From Sipunculus nudus (taxonomy: Eukaryota; Annelida; Sipuncula; Golfingiida; Sipunculidae), in NCBI GenBank assembly GCA_026874595.1, contig CM049306.1, forward strand, positions 109,017,142 to 109,081,141: DNA of 64,000 nt, in the 5' to 3' direction. This document shows positions 37,616 to 50,391 of the stretch, piece after piece (position 1 is the stretch's first letter; the number at the start of each line of letters is the position of its first letter). The position numbers and the translations under genes were made by a program. Below the pieces are notes generated by a model. That model had not been told where the DNA came from and ran no database searches. It worked only from the letters and a program-made list of their open reading frames with translations.

Positions 37616-40238
37616 AACAAGGGACCCATGGGTCACGGCGCTCAGCTGTTATATATGATAAAAAATATGATTTGGGAAAGAGGCACATGCTGGTTTTGTG
37701 TGGTAATAAATATAAGCTGTATTATGAGTTGTTGGTGTTTAGCTTATGTATGAGGGAAGAGGACTGATTTCATTTATTTTATTAACAAATGGGAGTGCTA
37801 CTGTCACACAGATTTTGACTTGGCCATATAACTTATAAGCAGCACATATAATAAAAGAGTTTAACTATTTATTAAAATTTAATAACAAATATTGTGCCAA
37901 TATAATTTTTATTAAAAAAAATATTAAGAAAATCATGTTTTTTTTTCACATAAAATATAACTGAAATGATTATTGAAATAATATTATAGAATATATTCAT
38001 GAATGCATTCATGAAAACATTTTGAAAGTATCTGCACTGGTATTCAAATACTTTCATTTTTACCTGAATTCCCATTCTTATGCAATAACATTTTTTAATG
38101 CAGTACATATTCATATTCGTATTCAAATACATTTGCAAAGCATTGGCACCATGTCTAGTATTTATTCAGTTTTAGCCAAACAATGATGTTGAGAATCCAG
38201 AATATACAAAATTCACAAATTTAAATAATGATCATAAGTACCTGGTTTTATGGCTTTTATTTATATTAAAAAAAAATAAATGTAATATATTCATTTTGGA
38301 CTAATTTCACATCAATGTACACACTAGACACAGTAGGAATCTAGATAAATATTATCACCTGCATCTTTGTCTATCATTAATTTCCTTCATATGATCCCTA
38401 ATGATTAGTAATGAATAATATGATTTATTTTTTTATCATTAAAATTGAACTGAAAAGTACCATAGGTGACTGCATGGTGTTATTTGGAATAACATTGACA
38501 TTGACATTCTATCCATCCATACAAGATTCTTACATCATCAGTAACTGCAAGTTAATTTTCTGTTACTCATCAACAAACTAATTCCTTTTCTATTAATTTT
38601 TATTTAATTTGTTATAAAAAACCAATACAAAATTATTAGTTTATTGTTTATTGTTATGTTGTTTTTCAAAACAACTACTAGATGAGTTGGGTTGGACACC
38701 TTTTTCTACTGTGGCTGGGCATTAGCTGCCTGGCTGCCCCAGTGTATGCTTCGCCCAAGCATGCATAATCTGATGAAAGGTCAACAAGGTCAACATACAG
38801 GTGACTGAAGAGGGGCTGGATTGAGCCTGGGTCTGACATGGTCTCATAAAAACATTAATAAAAGCTACAATATTTTGCCAATTTATTTCAGCTTTCTAAA
38901 CTACAAAGATGAAATCCTTATGTGTGCATGATATGAAAATTATATCAACAGTGCTCTCAGGTAACAAACGTGCCATGGTCAAAGTTGGGCAAAATTTTAA
39001 GGTACTTATTTTATATTTATACTAATAACTTATAAAATTTGAAAAAATTCAGAACTAATTTTTGGTATTCAATTGAATCTTGATTAAATAATGTTACATC
39101 CCTGACAAAAAAATCTCTAGCTTCAGCATTCCTCTTGTTAAGAGAGTAAATATATTTCTTGATTTTTTAAAATGTGCATTATGTTTGGGCCCATAACTTA
39201 AAACAATTATGCAATACTGACATCATTTCTGGCATGTGCATAGCGAATGTATAGAAAAATATGTATATAATATATGTGCAAAGTCAGATCAGTGGTTCTG
39301 ATATTAGGCAGTCTTACAGTGTAACAATGGAATTTTAAAGGAAAAATGAAGTTTTTCATTAATATTTCGAAGGAATTAAGTCCTAGTGATCAAATTCTTG
39401 GCATGGTAGGGGATTTTGGAGACATCTAACTGTATGCCAAATTTAAGGAACTTAGACCTGAAGCTGGGGAGCTGAGCTCTAGCAAACTGCAGAACACTAG
39501 CTTGATGTAAACAATATGTGACATGGTGCTTGAAAACTTGAATAAAATCTACAGTTTTTGATCAACTGGTTTCAAATTTTTGGTGTTAACATAGGAAATG
39601 CTAACAAAAACATGCTGGGAAAAAGAACTCCACAGTACTTACAGGAAAAAAATGTGCCATGGTCAAACTTGGGTAAAATTTAAGGTACCAATTTTATATT
39701 TTTGCCATTATTTAAAAAAATTTAACAGATTTTGATCTAATTTTTGGTATACAATTAAATTTTGATCAATTAAAGTTGTATTACTGAAAAAAAAGTCCCT
39801 ACCTTTAACACTTTTGGTCTTAAGTGACCAAATATCTTTCCTGATTTTTTTACAAAGTCCATTATGTTTGGGCCCATAACTTTTTTAAATTAAATAATAC
39901 TGACTTAATTTCTGGCATGTACATAGGAACTATATATAGGAATATTTATGGTAAATATGAAGAAAACCAGATGAGTGGTTTTAATATTAGGCAGTCCTGA
40001 AGTGTGAAAATAGATTTCTAATAAAAAATTGAGGTTTTTCCTTAATATCTCAAAGGAACGAAGTCCTATTGACCCAATTTTCAGCAAGGTAGGAGATTTA
40101 GGGGACATCTAATAGTATGGCGAATTTCAGTGTCAATGGTGTCAAAACGTGCCAGTCTCACGAACGGACATCCGGATGGACGGCCGGACAGACAGACGGA
40201 CAGACGAAGGACGAAGGACTTATAGTCAGCTGAGCTAA
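37616..40238 (+). mobile_element. full-length GGAC-tailed element, subtype B, damaged 3' hairpin (B2)
   Basis: Left end AACAAGGGACCCATGGGTCA with a perfect GACCCATGGGTC palindrome (37623-37634) and GCTCAGCTG at 37640. Core units marked at 38971 and 39655 (684 bp apart). The 3' tetranucleotide tract is degenerate (40150-40215), and the left arm of the terminal hairpin (AGCTCAGA) is missing, leaving only CTTATAGTCAGCTGAGCTAA. Compared with B1 and B3 it also lacks a stretch of roughly two dozen bases after TTAGCTTATGTATGA (near 37752). Inserted inside the Tigger-like element. Confidence 0.8.
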
Positions 40239-40804
40239 AATTTCTTCAATAAAAAGGAAACAAACGTTTATTAATATTTTGACAAAATCAGACTTGCCAA
40301 CAGAAAGAGACGTTAAGTCTAGGTCATGAGGTCAATTATTTAATGTCGGTAAATATGTGGCACAGTTATAACTTTTTGCGTAGGCAAACTATTTTACTAG
40401 ATAATTCATTCCCGACTATTGCGCCTTATTTTTTGTATAATTTATCATTGGCTCAAACTTCGAAGATCATCTTTATGATAGAACTGTTCTGGGAGTGGGG
40501 ATCATCATGCCATTGTCAACATTCTGGAGTTTCGCTGCGAATGAGGTTTTAAACTGGATATATTCTCCAGTGCTCACAAAACCTCCAGTTTTCATGGACC
40601 CTTAGGGGGATTTCCAGTCATAAGCAGCGTTTACAGCTTGTGCTTAATATCATCTCAGCAAAACGTCACCGAGGTGTAAACCATGCCCTTGCATTGGCCT
40701 GGAGTTCATTATGTTTGACATGTGATCACAAATATTGCCCTTGTTAACGTACGAAGAAACACAATGATCTGGATTACCGTGGTATCTTAATACGTTAATT
40801 AGCT

Positions 40805-41282
40805 AAAGGGGCCTTTACACAGGATAGCGACCTTTGTGTCTCTCATGTGCGACCACAAAATTTACCAGGCCGCTGTAGGAGGCTCAAAGAAGGCAGAATG
40901 GTTGCCTAGGTTGTTCAAAGGTCATACACAGGAGTTTCAGACATCACAATGAACCCCATGGTTGCCGTGAGTTTTTGAACATGTTCAAAACAATCGCACC
41001 AAGGTCGCCGAGGAGGTAGGTTGCTCAAAGGTGGCTCAAAGGAGGCAGAAGGGAGGCACAAGTATTCCCGTTGTTGCCGAATGAAGGCAGAGTGGTCGCG
41101 CTGGTGGCACAGGGACAGCAGAGGGAAGGCAGGCATGAAAATACCCTAATACTGCTAAGTATTGCTGAAACAGTTATGGAGCAATTACACAGAAACAGGA
41201 TTTTCTGGGGTTAGACGACCATTGAGCGTCCTGGTCATTTTTTTGTAGCTCAAAGGTGGCAGCCCTGTGTAAAGGGGCCTTA
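40805..41282. mobile_element. small MITE with AAGGGGCCTTTACACAGG ends
   Basis: AAGGGGCCTTTACACAGG (40806-40823) matches the inverse of 41264-41281 at 16 of 18 positions. The interior has short repeats of TCAAAGG/GGCTCAAAG and no frame of note. Target duplication not clear, so superfamily is not assigned. Confidence 0.68.
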
Positions 41283-41601
41283 AGTGACGGGGAGTGGCCC
41301 GCATGCATCATTACACTTGCCTGCTGCTCCCAGATGGGATATGTGATCGTTTGTTATGCCTGACAGAATACAGGAGCTTGGCCTCATTGATCGCCATGTC
41401 GGCGATGTGATATTAACTGCACTCTGGTGTCACTATTAAGGGTTCCAAGCATAACAATAAACGGGATTATGACAATATTCCATGCTTTTACAGGTCAGAT
41501 TTACCATTGTTTATATAGGAAATGGTTTGGGTTTTTAGATATATGTGACAATAAACAGGATATTCCATTAAATGATATGACACGAAGTGGGCTCGACTGT
41601 A

Positions 41602-44344
41602 TATGAGGAAATCCCAAATCCTTGACAACTGTGAAACTAATAGAATATTTAATATAAAATAGTTCACAGATAACATTAAGCTACCTGGACTGTGACCCAT
41701 TATGGCTGGACTTTATAAAATCTGTAAAAGATGCAGTTTTCCCTGGGAAGCATAGCTAGTACAGCTCAGTTAAGACAGGTGGCATTTATTTCATGGTCTC
41801 ACCGCCTTATCCCAGACAAAGTGCTAAGGACCCAATGGTACCCTGAACATCTGGTATTAACATATCAAAAATGAACAAGAATCATTTTGAGGTGATACAA
41901 CAATAATATATAATCATTATTATCAGTCAGAGCAGTGCTTTATGGGTGGTCACAATCTCCTAACAGCCAAGCCTATGCCCTGCTGGGACAGTTCTAGCAA
42001 GTCAGCGCTCCTGTGTCAATACACCTGTATACTGCCGGCAGGCACTCATCTGTTTGTACAAACCATGAAATGCTGTTTGTATAAACCTGTGCAACAGCAT
42101 GCTGCACTGAAAGTTATGCCGGTAAACCAGCATTTGCTCAGGCCAACAACCATTTTATAATTGAGGATTGGCTCCAGACAACAACCATTTTATAAACAAG
42201 GATAACAACCATTTTATAAGCATGGTTGATATGATAAAATAGTGACAGTAGCTTCTGGTGGAGATGGCTTAAAACACTGACATTATTTCCCTCATTTATA
42301 TATCTTTTTGTTCCTTTCACAGCATTTTATACCAGCTAGTGGGTCTAAGCTGGCAAGCATGGCCTGGTAACTAGTACACCAGTGTGTGCCAAATTCACTC
42401 ACTTCCATAAGCAGTGCTAAATTCTTGGGTAAAAAACTAGTGCACACACCTTGATATCCTTTACGTTCAAGAATTTATTAATTACAGAGATATAATTATT
42501 ATCTGCTCAGTATTTCAGGGGGAGACAGTATCAAAATATTTTTATGAAATACCAGTTTATAAACTTAACAGTTAAATACTAATACAGTGACATATCCTCC
42601 TTGATGTAGCTGCATTTGTTACATACAATATTTTGGTCACTGAAATTTTGGTCCAGAAAACTTCAGCAATGGGCAATTACTATGGACTCTCACTCTCAGT
42701 CATGTTTCTTGAACAGGCAAATTTACTGTAAAATTATTCAAGATTGTAAATGACCACTTATTTGTAAATTTAAATCAACATGTACATAATGGAAACAGGA
42801 TGGACATCTGAGGAAGTCCCAGGAAATCACAACCACCAGGTCTGTTACATCTGTCTGGTGGATGTCTTTCTATCACAGAAAAATACTTAGGTATGTAACT
42901 CAGAGGTTCAACTTCATCTGCAACTTTAAACATCATAACAAATCTACATATAATGAGAACAAATCATCTTTAACTCACAGACCAAGTGAAGAAAACACCC
43001 TTTTCTTGGTAAGCCATAGCAATATTAACAGCCTTACCTAAACAACTTATATACATCATAAAAATATGCAATAAAAATATATAATCTGGAATAGACTGTA
43101 TGTATCTTGTTCTTTAATACAGGTATGTCATTCAAAGTATTTATTACTGGTAATTAAGACAGGAATGGTGTTACTGCAAGGCTGACAGTCCAGCAGCACC
43201 CCACAGTCACAGCACAGCCTCAGATCAGACCAGGTTCATATGGTTAATCAGCTAGCTGTGATAAGTGACATGTAGTTTATAAAACAAACACCTCACACTG
43301 TATCAGACATCTGACAGCTTGGCCTTCAGGTCAGATACAGCCCCTCAAGAGTGATCAGCAGCACAGCCCTGTCTGACCAGGTCAATATAACAACACACAG
43401 CCCAGCAAACTGGCTCTTATTTAAAGGTACACCACACAGAGTGTAACATTAAGCATGAGTATCTTCAAAAGTAAGGCCAAATATGTACATGTATTTTATT
43501 GACTCATCAAGATTGTTAATCTTCTATATATAATGATCATTATATGAGGACTAACCTCACACTGATTAAGTTACCACAGTTGTACATATATTGAAAACTA
43601 CTGGTTCAGGTTGAAAGGAAGAAAATGCTCTATATTAGTTTCAAGCTGTATATTACTATATAATATTTTTTCATAAACAAAACATATTAAAGGTTAGTGT
43701 CAGAAAAAATGAATTTATCTAGATTTTCTAATACAGTATTAAATTAAAAGAAGTGTTTTAATTTTGTTTTCTGACACTAAAAAAATGTTAAATATATTTT
43801 TTCTACAATTCTTTTATGTCATTTGCTTTAATTTGTTTTCTTCATGTGTTTGATCTATAATTGAATTAAATATCATTCTCTAAAGAACTGATCCTGCTAA
43901 AAAGCCAGCATCAGCTGCTGGAATGTCCTTGACCAAAATGTTGGTCAAAATTTGTAACATTAGTATATGAGGACAACAAGCTTAACCCAGCTAATCCTAC
44001 AGTCACTGTCCAATGCTGGTCAAGGCCCTGCTTATTAGTAGTATATTAATGTTATTTAAATCCAGTTACAGTGGGATGACAGCGCTATGTGACCTGCTGA
44101 CCATCACTCCTGACAGTAATGACAAACCTGCCCTGACAGACCACCAGGCCTTGAATAGCAACACAGCTTTATTGCGTTCCACAGTATGAGCCATGCTTTA
44201 TTTAAGGAGGTACCCTATGATCCATACCTTGTTTATAACTCTACATTAAGGAGGTACCGTATGATGCGATGTCCATTATATATGAGCCCCCTCAAACACT
44301 ACCCCATGACAAGCTGCCCTTAACATTTCAGTTCACATTTTTGG
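41602..44344. other. intronic sequence with few features
   Basis: At 42146-42222 the word CAACCATTTTATAA occurs three times, about 30-40 bp apart. TTAAGGAGGTACC(C/G)TATGAT is duplicated near 44202 and 44246. Otherwise ordinary sequence with no exon-like frame. Confidence 0.5.
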
Positions 44345-45205
44345 AACATCATACACCAAGCATGATATTCAATAGAAGGTATCAACATCATACACCTAGC
44401 ATGATATTCAATAGATGGTATCAACATCATACATTTAGCATGATGTTTAATAGATGTTATCAACATCATACACTTAGCATGATGTTCAAGAGATGGTATC
44501 AACATCATACACTTAGCATGATAATCAAGAGATGGTATCAACATCATACACTAAGCATGATGTTCAAGAGATGGTATAAACATCATACACTTAGAAAGAT
44601 GTTCAAGAGATGGTATAAACATACAATTAGCATGATGTTCAAGAGATGGTATCAACATCATACAGTTAGCATGATGTTCAAGAGATGGTATCAACATCAT
44701 ACACTTAGCATGATGTTCGAAAGATGGTATCAACATCATACACTTAGCAAGATGTTCAAGAGATGGTATCAACATCATACACTAAGCATGATGTTAAAGA
44801 GATGGTATCAACATCATACACTTAGCATGATCTTATAGAGATAGTATCAACATCATACAATTAGCATGATGTTCAAGGGATAGTATCAACATCATACACT
44901 TAGCAAGATGTCAAAAAGATGGTATAAACATCATACACTTAGCATGATGTTCAAGAGATGGTATCAACATCATACACTAAGTATGATGTTCAATAGATGG
45001 TATCAACATTATACACTTAGCATGATGTTCAAGAGATGGTATCAACATCATACACTTAGCATGGTGTTTAAAGAGATGGTATCAACATCATACAATTAGC
45101 CTGATGTTCAAGAGATTGTATCAACATCATCCACTTAGCCTGATGTTCAAGAGATGGTATAAACATCATACACTTAGCATGCTGTTCAAGAAGTGGTATC
45201 AATGG
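44345..45205. repeat. 39-bp minisatellite, about 22 copies
   Basis: Unit AACATCATACACTTAGCATG then ATGTTCAAGAGATGGTATC. As 39 is a multiple of 3, both strands stay open for long stretches (plus strand 44269-44838; minus strand 44320-44547 and 44551-44778). Substitutions fall at all codon positions, so I reject a coding role. Confidence 0.96.
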
Positions 45206-46349
45206 ATATTATGCAAAATGTTAAGAACTAATTTTGAATAAAATTTCTGGAAGGTTAGGGTAAAACCAATTGTCAGTCCATTAAAGTTTCAAGATAATCA
45301 TGCTCATTAGAATATATCTTTAATCCAAAGGATTCCTCTTACATTGTAGGGGCCATTCACTGGTATCAGGGCCTAGCTTTGTTCTGGAGCTCACCTGTGA
45401 AGCATTAACTCTTACATGATTACTGAGATACCTGCCATTACTGGGCTCCTAGTGTACCAGTTTTATTATTAAATTATTGTTTTACCAAACATTCATTTTT
45501 CAAATATTTACAAATTATAAACTGTTTGCCAATACATTGAGCTTACAATCAAAGTGACCTGACTATTGTCTTTTTTCTCTATCTTGAAATTTGAAGATTT
45601 TTGTTGCTTACTTTTTTTGTTTAATTCTATTTTCTTCCAATCTTGATCATTATATTATTTATTCAATATTTCTTCACCATGTTAGCTTTGGTTATTGTAA
45701 GTTACAGTGTTTGTAATATTTATAACCTTCAGGCATCCATTCTTCTGGCTTTTCATAATCAACCATTTTCCCTCACTGACACATATTACACATGGTTTAT
45801 AAACAGTCAGCCATAAGGAACAACCCTCCCTTCAGGCAAGATCTACTGAAACTGACAATTCTCTGAATATATATATAACGTTTGACCCTGAATATATACC
45901 ACTCTAGGCCCACTCAAAACCTATGTAAAAAAGATGGCACACAAAACAGAGATTGACTGGTTACACGCTGCTGCACTTGCAGCACAGGTTCAGCTCGGCT
46001 CATCCTGGCTGTTTAAACCAGCTCAAGATCCCCGTATTGATCTACAGTGTCGTTGTCAACTCCCACAGTTAAAGAACCACATCTGTGAATGTAGGTCAAA
46101 CACCTTCATCAACCTACAGCACTGTAAATTAATGCAAGCATGCATCTAGCAAAGAATTCTAGGAATTTATGTGTGTAAAAGTATTTTGGTATTTCTCTGT
46201 GAGAAAGTTTACATATTCCTTAATATATCTTAAAGTGATATATTCTAAAAGCCAAATACACTACACCCACTGGCACATTCCTAGAACCAGTGTGTTTATT
46301 TCTGTATTTCACTGGAAGGTTGTAGAGATTAGGAGGTGGAACCAGTGTC
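45206..46349. other. non-coding sequence, no feature supported
   Basis: The frame at 45934-46149 (MAHKTEIDWLHAAALAAQVQ...) is less AT-biased than most here but has no consistent splice sites and runs opposite to the gene. I do not call it. Confidence 0.45.
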
Positions 46350-47575
46350 CTGGTATATATAACATGTACATGTCCTGGTATATATAACATGTACATGTCC
46401 TTGAATATATAACATGTAAATGTCCTAGTATCTATAACAGGTGTCCAGGTATATATAACATGTCCTGGTATATATCACATGTCCTAGTATATGTAATGTG
46501 CCCAGGTATACATAACACATGTCATGGTACATATACATGTTGTGGTAAATATAATATGTATGTGTCTTGGTATATATAACATGTACGTGTCCTGGTATAT
46601 ATAACATGTACATGTCCTTGTATATACAACATGTCCTAGTATATATAATGTGCCCAGGTATATAAAACACGTCATGGTATATATAACATGTACATATCCT
46701 GGTATATATAACATGTGTGTGTTCTGGTATATATAACATGTACATGTCCTTGTATATATAACATGTACATGTCCTGGTATATATAACATTATGTGTCCTG
46801 GTATATATAACAAATATGTTTCCTGATATATATAACATGTACATGTCCTGGTATATATAACATTATGTGTCCTGGTATATATAACATGTACGTGTCCTGG
46901 TATATATAACATGTACGTGTCCTGGTATATATAACATGTACGTGTCCTGGTATATATAACATTTTGTGTCCTGAAATATATAACATGCAAGTGTCCTGGT
47001 ATATATAACATGTACATGTCCTGGTATATATAACATGTACATATCCTGGTATATATAACATGTACATGTCCTCATATATATATCATGTACATGTCCTTGT
47101 ATATATAACATTATGTGTCCTGGAATATATAACATGTAAGAGTCCTGGTATATATAACATGTACGTGTCCTGGTATATATAACATGTACATGTCCTGGTA
47201 TATATAACATGTACATGTCCTGGTATATATTACATTTTGTGTCCTGGTATATATAACAAATATGTTTCTTGGTATATATAACATGTACGTGTCTTGGTAT
47301 ATATAACATGTATGTGTCCTGGTATTTATTTAACATGTGTGTGTTCTGGTATATATAACACATGTCACTGTAAACATAACATGTACATGTCCTGGTATAA
47401 TTATAACCTGTAAGTGTCCTGGTATATATAACATGTACATGTCTTGGTAAACATAACATGTACATGTCCTGGTATATGTAACATGTACATGTCCTAGTAT
47501 CTATAACAAGTGTCCTGTTATCTATAACAAGTGTCCTGGTATCTAAAAACAAGTGTCCTTGTATCTATAACAAGA
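46350..47575. repeat. 25-bp minisatellite, about 49 copies
   Basis: Unit GTCCTGGTATATATAACATG plus TACAT; TCCTGG starts at 47168, 47193 and 47218, for example. Length variants of 20-30 bp occur. Long minus-strand frames (46425-46844, 46484-47017, 46863-47552) translate the repeat as YIPGHVHVIYTRTCTC-like text and are not genes. Confidence 0.96.
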
Positions 47576-48984
47576 TAAATATAAAGATTATTCAGATGGC
47601 TGGGAGTCAAGGTATAAGTCGGTGCAACCTTAAAATACCCTTTTAATCAACTATATTCAGATTTATTTCATACATATATTCACGCATAAAATAACACATA
47701 TAAGTACATAATTACAAAATACATTGAACACAAAGATCTTTCCCTATTACAAAATAGGTATCTAATTGATAGTCATACAGGTGGTCCAATATGTATTCTT
47801 CTGTCATATAAATGTCATCTAGGTTTGTCCAGTTCCTTAATTTTCAGAACCTGTCTAATGAGACCACCTGTGTATTTCGACCAATTGAGCCCAGTCCCTT
47901 ACGTGGTCGCACTGGACAGGTTTGCCTCTATATATATCATATTTAATCATATGATGTTTTTTCTGCTCAGACACAAAGCCCACTGTGCAACATAACACAA
48001 TCACTATCTGATGGTATGTATGTAAAATATGCCCTTGTATAGAATGATTAAGATAACCTGAATTACAGGGGGAGCTGTCTACTGAATGTAGATGAAGAAA
48101 GCCTTGTGGTTTGTAAGCTTTATTTATATTTTTATATTTTAGGGTGTTTATAAACAGAACAAAATACATCAGAAGTTACAGCATGTTGTTCAGATATTAG
48201 AGCAGTTCTCTGAGGGGTTGCTGATATTACATTATACCATTGCTAAAGCAGGGATTAAAATAGGGAGATTCTGCTGCAAAATCCAATTACTCCACCAATC
48301 ACCAGAGGGCAACATTGGGTCAGCCGGATCAAAGACGACTTAATGAAAATAAATGAGAATAGAAGAGCTGCCAATGAGCCTGCGCGTCTAATACAGTGAT
48401 GCCTCAAGTAATCAGTGCTGGTTATAGGATGTAACAATGTTCTTTAACATCACAAAGTGTTGCAGAATGGACGTGATGGTTGGGCCACCGATCCATTATA
48501 CAGGGGGCATGGCATGGTCACCATAAGAAGACAGGGTAAGGAGAGGGCATGGAGGGGGGCCTGGCCTGGTCATTATAAAGTCTCAGCTATAGAGTTAAAG
48601 GTCTGGGTTCAAAACCCAACTGAAAGCATCCAATGAACTGCCACACAGCCATAAGCACAGTCTCTGATGTCTTAATAACAGCTAGATTCTCCCCATCTAT
48701 AAATAGAAGGCCTGAAGGTCAGTTGGTTTATTTATAGAATGTAATCCATTACCTTATGATCACTTTAACTATCAGTCAACACAGAAATGACAACAACAAG
48801 CCATGGTCTTGACCTGTGAGAAAAAGACAAAGATGGACTTGTAACTTTAAAGAACTAGCATGGCTGATCTACTGGGGTTCTCATGTATCAAATAAAACAA
48901 TCACAGAAGTGACATGACGTAAAAAACCTCACAAATGACAGCAAGTTTAAAAAGGGCTGAAGAAAAGGGGTAGCAGATTGCAGT
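47576..48984. other. intronic sequence with one SINE-like remnant
   Basis: Mostly ordinary sequence. Around 48560-48623 a GGCCTGGTCATTATAAAGTC segment is followed by GGTCTGGGTTCAAAACCC, which resembles the A- and B-box order of a tRNA-derived SINE; decayed and without a recognisable tail. Confidence 0.4.
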
Positions 48985-49160
48985 GTGAGGTTCAAACTTG
49001 AGGAAACTGGTCCAGTGATGATCCTACAGCATGATCCAAGTCTTAAACACACCTCATCCAAGGGATGCATAAATGATTTGAAAACCAGAGAAACTTTATT
49101 TTGGCAGATGCATATTTTTTGGCAGGACATAAAAATACTGCAGACCAACAGTGCATATAA
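48985..49160 (+). pseudogene. decayed Tc1/mariner-like transposase fragment
   Basis: The frame reads GPVMILQHDPSLKHTSSKGC and then INDLKTRETLFWQMHIFWQD. This lines up with the DDE region of Tc1-type transposases around their conserved Q-Q-D-N-D-P-K-H-T-S motif, where the D is catalytic, followed about 20 residues later by the M-x-W-P-x-Q-S-P-D-L-N block. Here the first D, the KHTS and the later M and Q survive, but N-D-P has become P-S-L and W-P-x-Q-S-P-D-L-N is mostly lost. No N-terminal DNA-binding part and no inverted ends seen nearby. A fossil only. Confidence 0.42.
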
Positions 49161-49377
49161 CACGCAGACTCATTATTACAGGGGTTAACCATAGTGGCCA
49201 GAACAGTGTCCAGACAGTGTGATACTTAAATTCAGACTTAACTTGTAAACCAAGCTAAACACCCGGTACCAGGTGGCTGTTGGCACTTGTTCACGCACGA
49301 GGTTAAGTTTTAATGTTGTTCTCTACCTTGAGTTCTATCTGTCTTATACCTCTGACACAATTCAAATATTTTTTTCT

Positions 49378-49455
49378 GGATTATGCAACTTAGTTGCATT
49401 CTTCACAATCAGTCAAAATTATTATGAATGCACATGCAAATAAGTTGCATAATCC
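49378..49455. other. near-perfect 22-bp inverted repeat, 34-nt loop
   Basis: The left arm (49378-49399) begins GGATTATGCAACTTA and ends TTGCAT. The right arm (49434-49455) is its reverse complement except for one position (G versus T). The total of 78 nt could be a pre-miRNA-like hairpin or the relic of a tiny foldback element. It is isolated from the tandem repeats and occurs once in the window. Confidence 0.7.
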
Positions 49456-50391
49456 TTTATTTGATTATAAAAGAAAACAGCCTATTAATAATCATTTGTT
49501 TAACTGGCACAACACTAGTATATATATATATCATTATATTATGACATACTCATAGAAAATGATAAATACCAGTAGTGTGTATCTAGACTGAACTGCAGAA
49601 AAGGAAGTGGAATTATGGCCATGAGTTGAAGATTCACTGTCATTATAATGACAAACAGAATATAAATGCATCATGGTGCCAAACAATGGTGACACGACTG
49701 CCCTTGCTCTTGTTAAGCAAGCCAGTCAAGCCAATTACTACTGTATGTGATTTTATAACATATATATAGCAATAAACTACATCTTATCTATCTTAATAAT
49801 CCTTACTTGGAGAGGGGGAAAGTATCTATGACACAATATGTAGGAGGAGGTATATTTTCACATTAGACCAGCATTGTCAGTTGTTCTGGTAATTTGACAG
49901 ATCTGTTAACAGTAATTTGGTGAAACAGAGCCAGTGTTCCCTGAATTCACACTTATACCATTACCTTATCACACTCAATGATCTGTCATGGTGATGTTTT
50001 CATCATATAACACCAGGAAGGACTTGCTGACATGATCTTCAGTTGGCAGCACAAACAAACCAGCATACATTAGTATAATCTACCAGATCTTAAATCTACA
50101 TGTCAGACATGGCTATCTGGTCTTCCATCAAGGCATGTATTTATTTCCTCATGTCTTTGTGTATAACAATATTAATCCACTATGAGCTTAAATACTTGAT
50201 CTGAACTGGATATTCAGACTTTGACATCAAACTTCTTCATGTGCATACACAAAATTTTGAAGAATAAAATTTGTAACAATAATACAGACAACAATTTACA
50301 CATGCTTTAACCTTAAAATATGTTTTGTTCATTCATATTTTCAAGACCACAAGAAGAAAATTCTATTCGGCCATGATCCTGAACCAAGGAG
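49456..50391. other. intronic spacer
   Basis: No exon or repeat family recognised; a short (TA)n at 49520-49530. Confidence 0.5.

Larger units (their letters stand above)
37493..41601. mobile_element. Tigger/pogo-like element, interrupted by two later insertions
   Basis: TACAGTCGAGCCCGCTT at 37493 is mirrored by the inverse of TACAGTCGAGCCCACTT ending at 41601, with TA at both edges; TGTCAT follows inside each end. Ends of the form CAGTCGA(G/A)CCC and the text GATAATAACCAGGATGTGAC after the left end are typical of Tigger/pogo-type elements. Between the ends lie the GGAC-family copy B2 (37616-40238) and a small MITE (40805-41282). Without them about 1.0 kb remains, with no intact transposase, so it was itself non-autonomous. 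Confidence 0.72.

Noticed and set aside
44269-44838. 189-codon plus-strand frame of YQHHTLSMMFKRW repeats
   Set aside because: The 39-bp unit is a multiple of 3 and the minus strand is open too; no start context, splice sites or codon-position bias.
46863-47552. 229-codon minus-strand frame
   Set aside because: Translation of the 25-bp minisatellite; several overlapping frames are equally open.
48888-49163. 91-codon minus-strand frame
   Set aside because: Opposite strand of the Tc1-like fragment; no splice sites and no recognisable product.
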